NCBI GenBank assembly: GCA_050952935.1
Contig: JBMNLS010000001.1
Coordinates: forward strand, 186,001-250,000
Source: UBA6115 sp050952935
GTDB taxonomy: Bacteria; Bacillota; Clostridia; Christensenellales; Aristaeellaceae
Length of the DNA: 64,000 bases
Reading direction: 5' to 3'
Each line of letters begins with the position of its first letter. Position 1 is the stretch's first letter. Positions 1-7,937 of the stretch are shown in pieces. The notes under the pieces were generated by a model. That model was not told where the DNA came from, searched no databases, and saw only the letters and a program-made list of their open reading frames with translations. The position numbers and the translations under genes were made by a program.

Positions 1-43
1 AAGCGATCATTGAACAATATAGGAATGAGGACTGAGTATTGTC

Positions 44-77
44 GGGGAGGGGGCTTTTTGAATAAAGCCCCCTCCCC
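44..77. terminator. Perfect inverted repeat, likely bidirectional terminator
   Basis: A 14-bp perfect stem (GGGGAGGGGGCTTT and its complement) with a 6-nt loop lies just past the 3' end of the minus-strand gene at 116-436. No long U-tract follows the stem, so it may act as an mRNA-stabilising hairpin or a weak terminator. Confidence 0.6.
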
Positions 78-115
78 GTACCCCTCCCTGAAAAACTTCA
101 TCAGGGAAAAAGGGT

Positions 116-436
116 TTAGCTGTCAGCCGGTGCCTTCCCTGGCGCTTCCTTCAGCACCAGGGCCAGCTCATTGGCCTTGTCATACAGGGCGTAGGGCACA
201 TAGATGCTGTAGGATTCCAGCATTTCCCCCGCCCAGGTGGCCAGGCCGGCCCCCAGCCGGCCTTCCTTCAAAAAAGGGAGGCCTTCTTCTTTGAGCATGG
301 CTTCCATGATGCCCGCCTGGATGCTGCCGCTCCGGAAGAGCAGCACCTGATCATCGGGCCGGGGTTCCCTGACTTCATGACGGCGGGTGGGACAGGGCGC
401 TTCCATCAATTTGCGGCATTGGATGCAGTACAGCAT
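116..436 (-). CDS. DUF2007-like small protein with N-terminal CxxC
   Basis: A 106-residue soluble protein. It begins MLYCIQCRK, with a CxxC pair that could bind zinc, and the middle (RSGSIQAGIMEAMLKEEGLPF) resembles the DUF2007 'putative signal transducing protein' fold, which is usually a short alpha/beta domain fused to or next to zinc ribbons. The start is supported by AAGGAGG 8 nt upstream. The gene is monocistronic, 170 bp downstream of trxA on the same strand, with a strong hairpin after it. The cellular role is unknown, and the family assignment rests on pattern recognition only. Confidence 0.7.
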   Translation of the reverse strand: MLYCIQCRKLMEAPCPTRRHEVREPRPDDQVLLFRSGSIQAGIMEAMLKEEGLPFLKEGRLGAGLATWAGEMLESYSIYVPYALYDKANELALVLKEAPGKAPADS

Positions 437-557
437 AAGGCTCGCCTCCTTAAACTTGTTTTTCTTCGTATCCCAATTATATCATAACACCTAAAAAGCA
501 GCTGCAAGCGCCTACTTTCTCACTACGGCAAAGTGCCCGCAGACACTTTGCCGATAC

Positions 558-583
558 AAAAAAGCGGCCATATGCGCCGCTTT
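558..583 (-). terminator. Rho-independent terminator of trxA
   Basis: On the minus strand an 8-bp stem (AAAGCGGC / GCCGCTTT) with a 7-nt loop is followed by a T run, 23 nt after the trxA stop. Confidence 0.8.
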
Positions 584-605
584 GATAAGGTTAGCCTGGG
601 GCTGA

Positions 606-914
606 TCAGCCCAGCATCGCCAGGATGTTCTGCTTGGGCACAGCGCCGATAGTTTTATTGGCGACTTCGCCGTTTTTGAACACATACAGGGAGGGGATGG
701 ACATGATGCGGTAGCGCCTGGCCAGCTCCTGCTCCTGATCCACATTGATCTTGCCAACCTTGATTTCCGGATGTTCCTTGGCGATTTCTTCCACCACGGG
801 GCTCACCATGCGGCAGGGGCCGCACCAGGCCGCCCAGAAATCAACCAGCACGGGCTTGTCCGACTGAAGGACTTCCTTTTCAAAATTGTCTTTTGTAATC
901 TCGATGACTGACAT
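606..914 (-). CDS. trxA: Thioredoxin
   Basis: A cytoplasmic thiol-disulfide oxidoreductase of 102 residues, the usual length for single-domain thioredoxin. The active site WCGPC is at residues 30-34, preceded by the buried Asp in VDFWA. The cis-proline loop is visible as MSIPSLYVF near residue 75. The start ATG has AGGTGG a few bases upstream. It stands alone between its own terminator and the nucleotidase genes. It would be reduced by a thioredoxin reductase not present in this window and would supply electrons to enzymes such as MsrA. Confidence 0.97.
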   Translation of the reverse strand: MSVIEITKDNFEKEVLQSDKPVLVDFWAAWCGPCRMVSPVVEEIAKEHPEIKVGKINVDQEQELARRYRIMSIPSLYVFKNGEVANKTIGAVPKQNILAMLG

Positions 915-935
915 GTTCTTTCCACCTTTCTAACT

Positions 936-950
936 TAGCGCGATGCGCTA
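936..950. promoter_or_regulatory. Small palindrome in the trxA leader
   Basis: TAGCGC-GAT-GCGCTA is a perfect 6-bp inverted repeat about 20 bp upstream of the trxA start. It could be an operator or a short 5'-UTR hairpin. The rest of the 915-1130 interval shows no convincing gene. Confidence 0.3.
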
Positions 951-1131
951 TTATGAAATATACCCCCATCAACAGCGGATAAACACGCTCCTGTTTCTTA
1001 CATTCCCTGGGCCAGGTATTTTCTAATGGGATAGCATAGCGGCTTTTCCGGAAGACGGTGCAGCCCATAGCGCTCAGGAATTCAAGGGTTTTCAACGGCG
1101 AAAGCCATCAATTCACATGAAAAACGGCATC

Positions 1132-1165
1132 AAAAAAGCGGGGGCTTGCTTATCAACCCCCCCGC
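1132..1165 (-). terminator. Rho-independent terminator of nucleotidase copy 1
   Basis: On the minus strand a GC-rich stem (GCGGGGG / CCCCCGC) is followed by six T residues, about 20 nt past the stop codon. Confidence 0.8.
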
Positions 1166-1185
1166 CAAGTTTCATCATTCAGGGA

Positions 1186-2841
1186 TTATTTAATCACGGT
1201 GATCCTGCCTTGGGGGTTGGCATAGTCCTGGCCCACCACGCCGCCAAGCACTGTGGTGACATAGTTCACCAGCGCGTCCTCCAGCGCCACGCCGGTTTTA
1301 TAGCCGCTGGTGGCGTTGGGGTAGCGGAAGGCGTAATAGGTGCCACCGCCGGCGGCGGTAAAGTCGTTGGTGGCGATCAGGTACAGCCCCTCCAGATCAA
1401 AGGGCTGTCCTCCCACCGATTTGATCTTTATCCGGCTGCCAGGCTTGGCAGGGGCGTAGTAGGTGGAATCCGGGTACTGCTCTCCGTTTTCATAGGGCAC
1501 GGTGGTATCAATGCTAAACTGGATGCCCGCTACCTGAGGAAAAGCGCCCAAAGCCTTCGGTGTGGAACAGGTGGCGGCTTCCAAAGCCTCCAAAAGCTCC
1601 GAACCCTTGATTTCAAGGACGCAGATCTCATTGTCGAAGGGGAACACGGTCTTCATGTCGTTCATGGTGATGTCGCCAATTTGAATGCTGGCGCGGATGC
1701 TGCCCCCGTTGATGATGGTGGCCGCTACCCTGTCGCCGAGTGCTCCCTTAGCTGCCCACAGGATAGCATCTGCGGCAAAATCGCCCAGATTGGTTTCTTC
1801 GGTACGGTTTCCGGGATCGCGTTCGCCGTTTAAGAGCACTTCTGTTTTGGCAAAGACCATGGACAGTTCTTCCAGAATCGTCTGATGAGCGCTGTTGACC
1901 AGTTCGGCTACCTCAGGATCCAGCTGGGCGCTCAGCAGGGCGCTGTAAGTCTCGCCTTCTATTTCCACCACGGCGCTTTTGCCAAGGCCTGAAAACTGGC
2001 TGGCCGTCAGCTTTTTCCCGTCGTATACCACCATGCCCAGGTTCTCTCCGTAGGCGCCGGTGGAGACGAGCAGGGTATCCCCTACCATTTTACCATTTTC
2101 AAATAGTGTGTGGCTGTGACCATCGATCACGAGGTCGATGCCCAGTACCTTCTCTATTACGTCTAAGCTGCGGCTGGGAGCGCTTCCGTCATCCGTGCCC
2201 AGATGGCTGAGCAGCACAACGATGTCAGCGCCCGCCGCCTTCAACTCATCCACCTGCTTCTGGGCGGCTTCATACAGGGTATCCCCTTGGAGGAAATCGA
2301 CCCCTCGTACCTTGTCAGGGTGGACTTTGGTCATGGTTTCAGGGGTGGCCAGTCCGAAGACGCCCACCTTCATGCCGTTTGGCATGTCAAAGATTTTATT
2401 GGCCACAAAGGTCAGGTTGCCTTCCAGATGGTTGATGATATTGGCAGAGAGAATGGGGAAATTTGCCAGCCCAGCCAGCTGCTTGGCATTATCCGACCCC
2501 CAGTCAAACTCGTGGTTGCCGGGCGTCATGGCGTCATAGCCGGCGGCGTTCATAAACTCGATGGCGGTTTTGCCCATGCTCAGGTTTACCAGCGGCGTAC
2601 CTTGGCAGGCGTCGCCTGCGTCCAGCAGCAAAACGCTGTCTCCGGCCGCCTCCAGATCCTTTTTATACTGGGCGATGGCCGCATAGCCCAGCACCTTCCC
2701 GGCCGGGTCGGCCACGGCGCGGCCATGGACGTCGTTGGTGTGCAAAATGACCAGCCTGCCTTTGGGCGCTTCGGCAAGGCCCGTGGCGGCAAGCCCAAGC
2801 GCCAGCGTCAGCGCCAGTATCCATACAAGAATTCTTTTCAT
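1186..2841 (-). CDS. Secreted 5'-nucleotidase / 2',3'-cyclic phosphodiesterase, copy 1
   Basis: A UshA/YfkN-family calcineurin-type metallophosphatase of 551 residues that dephosphorylates nucleotides outside the cell. A signal peptide (MKRILVWILALTLALGLAATGLAEA) is followed by the metal-binding motifs HTNDVHG, DAGDACQG, GNHEFDWG and GHSHT, then a C-terminal 5'-nucleotidase domain with NGGSIRASI and ATNDFTAAGGGTYY. There is no LPxTG or lipobox, so the product is likely released or loosely held. GGAGG precedes two adjacent ATGs (2844 and 2841); 2841 is chosen because copy 2 conserves it. Compared with copy 2 it differs most in the linker (residues about 230-330). Confidence 0.92.
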   Translation of the reverse strand: MKRILVWILALTLALGLAATGLAEAPKGRLVILHTNDVHGRAVADPAGKVLGYAAIAQYKKDLEAAGDSVLLLDAGDACQGTPLVNLSMGKTAIEFMNAAGYDAMTPGNHEFDWGSDNAKQLAGLANFPILSANIINHLEGNLTFVANKIFDMPNGMKVGVFGLATPETMTKVHPDKVRGVDFLQGDTLYEAAQKQVDELKAAGADIVVLLSHLGTDDGSAPSRSLDVIEKVLGIDLVIDGHSHTLFENGKMVGDTLLVSTGAYGENLGMVVYDGKKLTASQFSGLGKSAVVEIEGETYSALLSAQLDPEVAELVNSAHQTILEELSMVFAKTEVLLNGERDPGNRTEETNLGDFAADAILWAAKGALGDRVAATIINGGSIRASIQIGDITMNDMKTVFPFDNEICVLEIKGSELLEALEAATCSTPKALGAFPQVAGIQFSIDTTVPYENGEQYPDSTYYAPAKPGSRIKIKSVGGQPFDLEGLYLIATNDFTAAGGGTYYAFRYPNATSGYKTGVALEDALVNYVTTVLGGVVGQDYANPQGRITVIK

Positions 2842-3112
2842 CATCAGTTGTCCTCCATAAGTTTTTGTGCCAGGCACATTTATACTAATATACCACGCTT
2901 ATGATCAATTAGAGTAACTTTTATTGCATCGTCACACCGGATTTTTTTATTTTTTGTCGTTCTGCTGCGACAGTTAACCTTGATGCAACTCAGGCCACGC
3001 CTTCGTTTTCCTTCCTTGCAGAGCAATAAAATCTCCCAGCGCTTTGGGTGCAATGAAGCTTTACATCAGTATCAACAGTAAAAGCCATAAACTCACATGA
3101 CAAAATAGCGTT

Positions 3113-3145
3113 AAAAAGGCAGGGGCTTGCTTATCAGCCCCCGCC
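3113..3145 (-). terminator. Rho-independent terminator of nucleotidase copy 2
   Basis: On the minus strand a GGCGGGGGC / GCCCCTGCC stem is followed by five T residues. It is the diverged counterpart of the hairpin at 1132-1165. Confidence 0.8.
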
Positions 3146-3164
3146 AGGTTTTATCATTCAGGGA

Positions 3165-4820
3165 TTATTTGATCACGGTGATCCTGCCCTGGGGGTTGGC
3201 ATAGTCCTGGCCCACCACGCCGCCAAGCACTGTGGTGACATAGTTCACCAGCGCGTCTTCCAGCGCCACGCCGGTTTTATAGCCGCTGGTGGCGTTGGGG
3301 TAGCGGAAGGCATAGTAGGTGTCGCCGCCGGCGGCGGTAAAGTCGTTGGTGGCGATCAGGTACAGCCCCTCCAGGTCAAAGGGCTGGCCTCCCACCGATT
3401 CAATCTTCACCCGGCTGCCGGGCTTGGCAGGGGCATGGTAGGTGGAATCCGGGTACTGCTCGCCGTTTTCATAGGGCACGGTGGTGTCAATGCTAAACAC
3501 GATGCCCGCCACCTGGGGGAAGGCGCCCAGGGCCTTGGGGGTGGCGCTGGTGGCGGCCTCCAGGGCCTCCAAAAGCTCTGAACCCTTCACCTCAAGGACG
3601 CTCACTTCATTGCCAAAGGGGAACACGGTTTTCATGTCGTTCATGGTGATGTCGCCCACCTGGATGCTGGCGCGGATGCCGCCGCCGTTGGTGATGGCAG
3701 CCATCACCTGGTCGCCCAGGGCCTGCTTGGCCGCCCACAGGATGGCGTCGGCGGCAAAGTCGCCCAGGTTGGTTTCCTCGGTGCGGTTGCCCGGGTCGCG
3801 CTCGCCGTTGAGGAAGACCTCGGTTTTGGCAAAGACCTTGGACAGCTCATCCTTCACCGCCTGGTTGGTGCTGTTGACAACCTCCGCCACCTCATTATCC
3901 AGCTTGGCGCTCAGCAGGGCGCTGTAAGTCACGCCTTCTATTTCCACCACGGCGCTTTTGCCAAGGCCCGCAAACTGGCTGGCTTTGAACTTCTCCCCGT
4001 CATACACCACCACGCCCAGGTTCTGGCCGTAGGAGCCGGTGGAGACCACCAGGGTGTCGCCCACCATCTCGCCTTTTTCAAGCAGGGTGTGGCTGTGGCC
4101 GTCGATCACCAGGTTGATGCCCGTTACCTTTTCCAGCACGTCCAGGCTGCGATTGGGGGCGCTTTCCTCATCCATGCCCAGGTGGCTGAGCAGCACAACG
4201 ATGTCAGCGCTCGCCGCCTTCAGCTCATCCACCTGCTTCTGGGCGGCTTCATACAGGGTGTCTCCCTGAAGGAAATCGATGCCCCGCACCTTGTCCGGGT
4301 GGGCTTTGGTCATGGTTTCAGGGGTGGTAAGGCCAAAGACGCCCACCTTCATGCCGTTTGGCATGTCAAAGATTTTGTTGGCCACAAAGGTCAGGTTGCC
4401 CTCCAGATGGTTGATGATATTGGCAGAGAGAATGGGGAAATTGGCCAGTCCCGCCAGCTGCTTGGCATTGTCCAGCCCCCAGTCGAACTCATGGTTGCCG
4501 GGCGTCATGGCGTCATAGCCGGCGGCGTTCATAAACTCGATGGCGGTTTTGCCCATGCTCAGGTTCACCAGCGGCGTGCCCTGGCAGGCGTCGCCAGCGT
4601 CCAGCAGCAAAACGCTGTCTCCGGCCGCCTCCAGATCCTTTTTATACTGGGCGATGGCCGCATAGCCCAGCACCTTCCCGGCCGGGTCGGCCACGGCGCG
4701 GCCATGGACGTCGTTGGTGTGCAAAATGACCAGCCTGCCCTTGGGCGCTTCGGCAAGGCCCGTGGCGGCAAGCCCAAGCGCCAGCGTCAGCGCCAGTATC
4801 CACGCGAGAATTCTTTTCAT
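3165..4820 (-). CDS. Secreted 5'-nucleotidase / 2',3'-cyclic phosphodiesterase, copy 2
   Basis: Paralogue of the 1186-2841 gene with exactly the same length (551 residues), the same signal peptide and the same metal motifs (HTNDVHG, DAGDACQG, GNHEFDWG, GHSHT). The C-terminal substrate domain has NGGGIRASI and TNDFTAAGGDTYY. GGAGG lies 10 nt before the chosen ATG; an in-frame ATG at 4826 is only 4 nt from it. The copy has its own upstream region and terminator, so the two genes are probably separate transcripts. Like copy 1 it should release phosphate and nucleosides from extracellular nucleotides. Confidence 0.92.
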   Translation of the reverse strand: MKRILAWILALTLALGLAATGLAEAPKGRLVILHTNDVHGRAVADPAGKVLGYAAIAQYKKDLEAAGDSVLLLDAGDACQGTPLVNLSMGKTAIEFMNAAGYDAMTPGNHEFDWGLDNAKQLAGLANFPILSANIINHLEGNLTFVANKIFDMPNGMKVGVFGLTTPETMTKAHPDKVRGIDFLQGDTLYEAAQKQVDELKAASADIVVLLSHLGMDEESAPNRSLDVLEKVTGINLVIDGHSHTLLEKGEMVGDTLVVSTGSYGQNLGVVVYDGEKFKASQFAGLGKSAVVEIEGVTYSALLSAKLDNEVAEVVNSTNQAVKDELSKVFAKTEVFLNGERDPGNRTEETNLGDFAADAILWAAKQALGDQVMAAITNGGGIRASIQVGDITMNDMKTVFPFGNEVSVLEVKGSELLEALEAATSATPKALGAFPQVAGIVFSIDTTVPYENGEQYPDSTYHAPAKPGSRVKIESVGGQPFDLEGLYLIATNDFTAAGGDTYYAFRYPNATSGYKTGVALEDALVNYVTTVLGGVVGQDYANPQGRITVIK

Positions 4821-4959
4821 TATCATTTGTCCTCCGTTAGTTTTATGTGTCAGGCACATTCATATTTAATATACCACGCTTTATGCGAAAAAAGCCCGGA
4901 TAAGTAAAAATGAAATAAAAACAGAGCGAAAAACATGTAAAAATTTTAATCGTTCCCCG

Positions 4960-4989
4960 TTGACAGCATAAGCGGACAGGGTGTATGAT
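4960..4989 (+). promoter_or_regulatory. Sigma-A-type promoter of the SCP2/transketolase operon
   Basis: TTGACA (4960-4965) and TATGAT (4984-4989) are separated by 18 bp. Transcription would start near 4996, just before the operator at 4997-5018. Confidence 0.8.
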
Positions 4990-4996
4990 AGAGTAA

Positions 4997-5018
4997 ATCG
5001 AGCGAGCGCTCATTCTAT
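4997..5018. promoter_or_regulatory. Probable TetR-family operator
   Basis: The palindrome core GAGCGCTC (5004-5011) sits inside CGAGCGAGCGCTCATTC at the predicted transcription start. TGAGCGCTCA-type palindromes are common operators of TetR/AcrR regulators. The TetR gene at 9751 in the same operon is the obvious candidate binder, which would give autoregulation by roadblock. That assignment is an inference. Confidence 0.55.
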
Positions 5019-5051
5019 AGACAGATCTATAACAGAAAAGAGGTGACTGCG

Positions 5052-5807
5052 TTGAACGATGAAAGAACCCTTGCCGCCATCAACCTCCACGCCATTTTGC
5101 GCAACCTGGAGGACTTGTGCCAGCTGGATGAGGACGCCAGAGCGCTCCTTAAAGGTCATGAACTAAAAATCGGGATGCGGGTGCCGGGGCTGGATCCCCT
5201 GACGCTGGAGGTAAAGGACGGCTGTCTGTCGGCGCGGCGCGGCGGGGAGCCAGGCGGGCTGCGGCTGCAATTTTTCTCTCCCGCTCATCTGAACGGTATG
5301 GTGAGCGGCGTCAAAATGCCTCTGCCCACAGGGGGCTTTTCTCACCTGCGCTTTCTGAAAAACAACTTTGCCGCCCTGGCCAAAGACCTGGAAAAATACC
5401 TGAGACCCAGCCGGGAAAACCTGACTGACCCTGCTTTTCTGGACAAAAACATCCGGCTCACCGCCGCCGCCGCGCTTTACGCGGTGTCCGAGGTGGCAAA
5501 TCATGACCCTCTGGGTCAAAAGATCAGCCTTGCCATGGGCGAGGGCAATGTGCGCCTGGAGGTACCGGGGGTTCTGGCCTACACCATCCAGGCGAAAGAC
5601 GGGAAACTGACCACCATCAAAGGGAAACAACTCCCCGCTCAGGCTTTCATGACCTTTGGCAGCCTTGATATCCTGGGCCAGGTGCTCAGAGGTGAGATTG
5701 ACAGCTATCTTTGCATTGGCCGGGGTGAGATCGCCGTGGGTGGACGCATTTCCATGGTTGACAACCTCAACAAGCTGCTGCGAGTGGTCAGCGCTTATCT
5801 GACGTAG
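5052..5807 (+). CDS. SCP2-like sterol/lipid-binding domain protein, copy 1
   Basis: A 251-residue soluble protein, first gene of the operon. Its C-terminal half (about residues 140-250) has the look of an SCP2 sterol-carrier fold, with VPGVLAYTIQAKDGKLTTIKG followed by AFMTFGSLDILGQVLRGEID and GRISMVDNLNKLL; this fold binds acyl chains or lipids. The start is taken as TTG at 5052 because GAGGTGA lies 5 nt upstream; the in-frame GTG at 5043 overlaps that ribosome-binding site. A distant paralogue lies at 8942. There are no membrane segments or signal peptide. Its role as hydrophobic ligand carrier for the neighbouring enzymes is inferred. Confidence 0.7.
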   Translation: MNDERTLAAINLHAILRNLEDLCQLDEDARALLKGHELKIGMRVPGLDPLTLEVKDGCLSARRGGEPGGLRLQFFSPAHLNGMVSGVKMPLPTGGFSHLRFLKNNFAALAKDLEKYLRPSRENLTDPAFLDKNIRLTAAAALYAVSEVANHDPLGQKISLAMGEGNVRLEVPGVLAYTIQAKDGKLTTIKGKQLPAQAFMTFGSLDILGQVLRGEIDSYLCIGRGEIAVGGRISMVDNLNKLLRVVSAYLT

Positions 5808-5816
5808 GAGGGCAAG

Positions 5817-7076
5817 ATGAAAACATACGATTATCCCAACAGCCGGGCCCTGTTTGAGCGGGGCGCCAAGGTCATCCCCTCCGGCATTTATGGGCACCTG
5901 GGGCCGGCGGAGGGATGCTTTATCCCGGTATCCGCCTATCCCTTTTACATCGACCATGCCAAGGGCGCTTACTTCTGGGATGTGGACGGCAACCGCTTCA
6001 TCGACTATATGTGCGCCTACGGCCCCATTGTGCTGGGCTATAACCACGAAGCGGTGGACAAAGCCGCCCAGGCGCAGCTGGAAAAGGTCAACTGCGGCGT
6101 GCTGCCGGGGGAGATCATGGTGAAGCTGGCTGAAAAGCTGGTGAGCATGATTCACTCCGCCGACTGGGCTTTTTTCGCCAAAAATGGCGGGGACGTGACC
6201 AACCTGGCTGTGCTGGCCGCCAGGGCCCACACCAGGCGCAAAAAGATCATCAAGTTTGCCGGAGGCTACCACGGGGTGGCCCAATGGATGCAGTTTATCG
6301 GCAACGCCGGCATCATCCCGGAGGATGTGTCCAACATCATCACCCTGCCCTTTAACGACGCGGAGGCTGTGAGAGAGGCCTTCAAGCGCTATCCGGGGGA
6401 AATCGCCGGCATCATCGCCACCCCCTATCACCACCCTGCCATGGCCGACAACGCGCTGCCTGTGGAGGGCTTCTGGCCGGAGGTGCGCAGGCTTTGCACC
6501 CAGGAGGGGGCGGTGCTGATCATCGACGATGTGCGGGCGGGTTTCCGGCTTAGCCTGCATGGTTCCGACCATCACTATGGCTTTGAGGCGGATTTGATCT
6601 GCTACTGCAAGGCCCTGGGCAACGGCTACAACATCTCCGCCCTCTGCGGTAAAAACGCCCTGAAAGAGGCAGTGGGCAGCGTGTTTTACACGGGCAGCTA
6701 CTGGCTTTCCGCCATGCCCATGGCGGCGGCGCTGGCCACCCTAAAGGAACTGGAAAAACTGGACGGGGCAAACCTCATGACCAGCCTGGGCAGGAGGCTC
6801 ACCCAGGGGCTTGAAAAAGCCGCCCAGGAATATGGCTTTCATCTGCTTGTTACAGGGGAGCCCGCCATGTGGAACATGCGGCTCACCGATGATGATTCAG
6901 GCGTGCTGCACCAGCAATGGGTCAGCGAGTGCGTGCGCCGGGGCGTGTTTTTCACCAACCATCACAACCTTTTTATCAACACCGCCATCACCCAACAGGA
7001 CATTGACTACACCCTGGATGTGGCCCGGGACGCCTTTTCGGCGCTCAAGGCCTCAAGGGAAAGGAGCAAAGCATGA
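5817..7076 (+). CDS. Class III PLP aminotransferase (glutamate-1-semialdehyde aminomutase-like)
   Basis: A 419-residue PLP enzyme of the HemL/class III group. The Schiff-base lysine is K265 in CYCKALGNGY, and the pyridine-binding aspartate is D237 in IIDDVRAGFR, where most relatives have DEV. The substrate-side loop GPIVLGYNHEAVD is typical. GGAGGG precedes the ATG. It is 9 bp downstream of the SCP2-like gene and overlaps the transketolase gene by 4 bp, so translation is probably coupled. A true HemL is unlikely because no haem genes are nearby. An alpha-amino alcohol or amino ketone made from the transketolase product is a reasonable guess. Confidence 0.88.
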   Translation: MKTYDYPNSRALFERGAKVIPSGIYGHLGPAEGCFIPVSAYPFYIDHAKGAYFWDVDGNRFIDYMCAYGPIVLGYNHEAVDKAAQAQLEKVNCGVLPGEIMVKLAEKLVSMIHSADWAFFAKNGGDVTNLAVLAARAHTRRKKIIKFAGGYHGVAQWMQFIGNAGIIPEDVSNIITLPFNDAEAVREAFKRYPGEIAGIIATPYHHPAMADNALPVEGFWPEVRRLCTQEGAVLIIDDVRAGFRLSLHGSDHHYGFEADLICYCKALGNGYNISALCGKNALKEAVGSVFYTGSYWLSAMPMAAALATLKELEKLDGANLMTSLGRRLTQGLEKAAQEYGFHLLVTGEPAMWNMRLTDDDSGVLHQQWVSECVRRGVFFTNHHNLFINTAITQQDIDYTLDVARDAFSALKASRERSKA

Positions 7077-7936
7077 CGCTAAGCAAGGAACAGCTCATTC
7101 AGCTGGAGAAAAAGGCCCATCAGATGCGCCAGACCATTGTGGACACCGTGTACCACGCGGGAAGCGGGCACTTGGGCGGGGCGCTGAGCATGATTGACGC
7201 GGCAACCCTCCTCTACTACCACCGGATGAACATTGACCGGACAGATCCCGCCTGGCCCGACCGCGACCGCTTCATCATGAGCAAGGGGCACGCGGGCATC
7301 GGCTTTGTGTCGATCCTGGCGGATTTGGGCTATATCAAGCATGAAGATCTCAAAACCTTCAACCTCACCGGCTCCAAGCTGGGCATCCACCTGGACGCCA
7401 CCAAGGTGTCGGGTGTGGACGCCTCCACCGGCTCTCTGGGGCATGGGCTGTCCATCGCCCTGGGCATGGCGGCGGCAGCGCGGATGACCGGCAAAAGCTT
7501 CATCACCTACTGTATGCTGGGGGACGGCGAGTGCAATGAGGGCGCCGTGTGGGAGGCCGCCATGGCCATCGGCTCCCGCAACCAGCACAACCTGATCACC
7601 CTCATTGACCGGAACCACGCGATGCTTGACGGCAACACCGAGGATGTGATGCGCCTGGAGCCCTTCCAGGACAAATGGGAAAGCTTCGGCTTCCACGCCG
7701 TCACCGTCAATGGCCATGATTTCGCGGCCATCGACCAGGCCATCGGCGCGGCGCTTGCCCGCCATGACAAGCCCAGCTGCATCATCCTGGACACGGTGAA
7801 GGGCGCCGGGGTGGATTTCGCCGCCGGGGACTATCGCTGGCACTACGGCGCCATCAATCAGGAGCTGGCTGAGAAGGCCAAAGCCAGCCTTGCCGTCTAT
7901 CACAAGGAGCGCCTGGCCGCGCTGGAAGGAGCATAA
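7073..7936 (+). CDS. Transketolase, N-terminal (ThDP-binding) subunit
   Basis: 287 residues, corresponding to the first third to half of a full transketolase. It contains the substrate-channel motif AGSGHLGG, SKGHAG and the ThDP/Mg motif GDGECNEGAVWEA (about residues 150-162), followed by LIDRNHAMLDG. The split into two subunits is known for archaeal and many bacterial transketolase-like enzymes. The start overlaps the aminotransferase stop (ATGA) and AAGGAG lies upstream. It must pair with the product of the next gene to form the active site. It transfers a two-carbon ketol unit; the donor and acceptor cannot be read from the sequence. Confidence 0.93.
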   Translation: MTLSKEQLIQLEKKAHQMRQTIVDTVYHAGSGHLGGALSMIDAATLLYYHRMNIDRTDPAWPDRDRFIMSKGHAGIGFVSILADLGYIKHEDLKTFNLTGSKLGIHLDATKVSGVDASTGSLGHGLSIALGMAAAARMTGKSFITYCMLGDGECNEGAVWEAAMAIGSRNQHNLITLIDRNHAMLDGNTEDVMRLEPFQDKWESFGFHAVTVNGHDFAAIDQAIGAALARHDKPSCIILDTVKGAGVDFAAGDYRWHYGAINQELAEKAKASLAVYHKERLAALEGA

Positions 7937-7937
7937 G

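Larger units (their letters stand above)
1101..2900. repeat. Tandem duplication, copy 1 (nucleotidase unit)
   Basis: The whole unit, from the post-terminator sequence through the gene to the promoter region (shared CAGGCACATT...ATACCACGCTT), recurs at 3081-4881 in the same orientation. Both reading frames are open and equal in length, so the duplication is intact. Confidence 0.9.
3081..4881. repeat. Tandem duplication, copy 2 (nucleotidase unit)
   Basis: A direct repeat of 1101-2900. The N-terminal third of the gene is almost base-for-base identical, while the middle third has diverged at many third-codon positions. This mosaic pattern suggests partial gene conversion. The spacer 2901-3080 is unique and shows no gene. 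Confidence 0.9.

Noticed and set aside
880..1095. A 71-residue minus-strand ORF upstream of trxA
   Set aside because: It overlaps the trxA start and leader, lacks a ribosome-binding site and has no recognisable pattern.
5163..6575. A 470-residue minus-strand ORF opposite the SCP2-like and aminotransferase genes
   Set aside because: Composition is His/Gly/Gln-rich with no family motif; it is the antisense of clear coding genes and has no ribosome-binding site.
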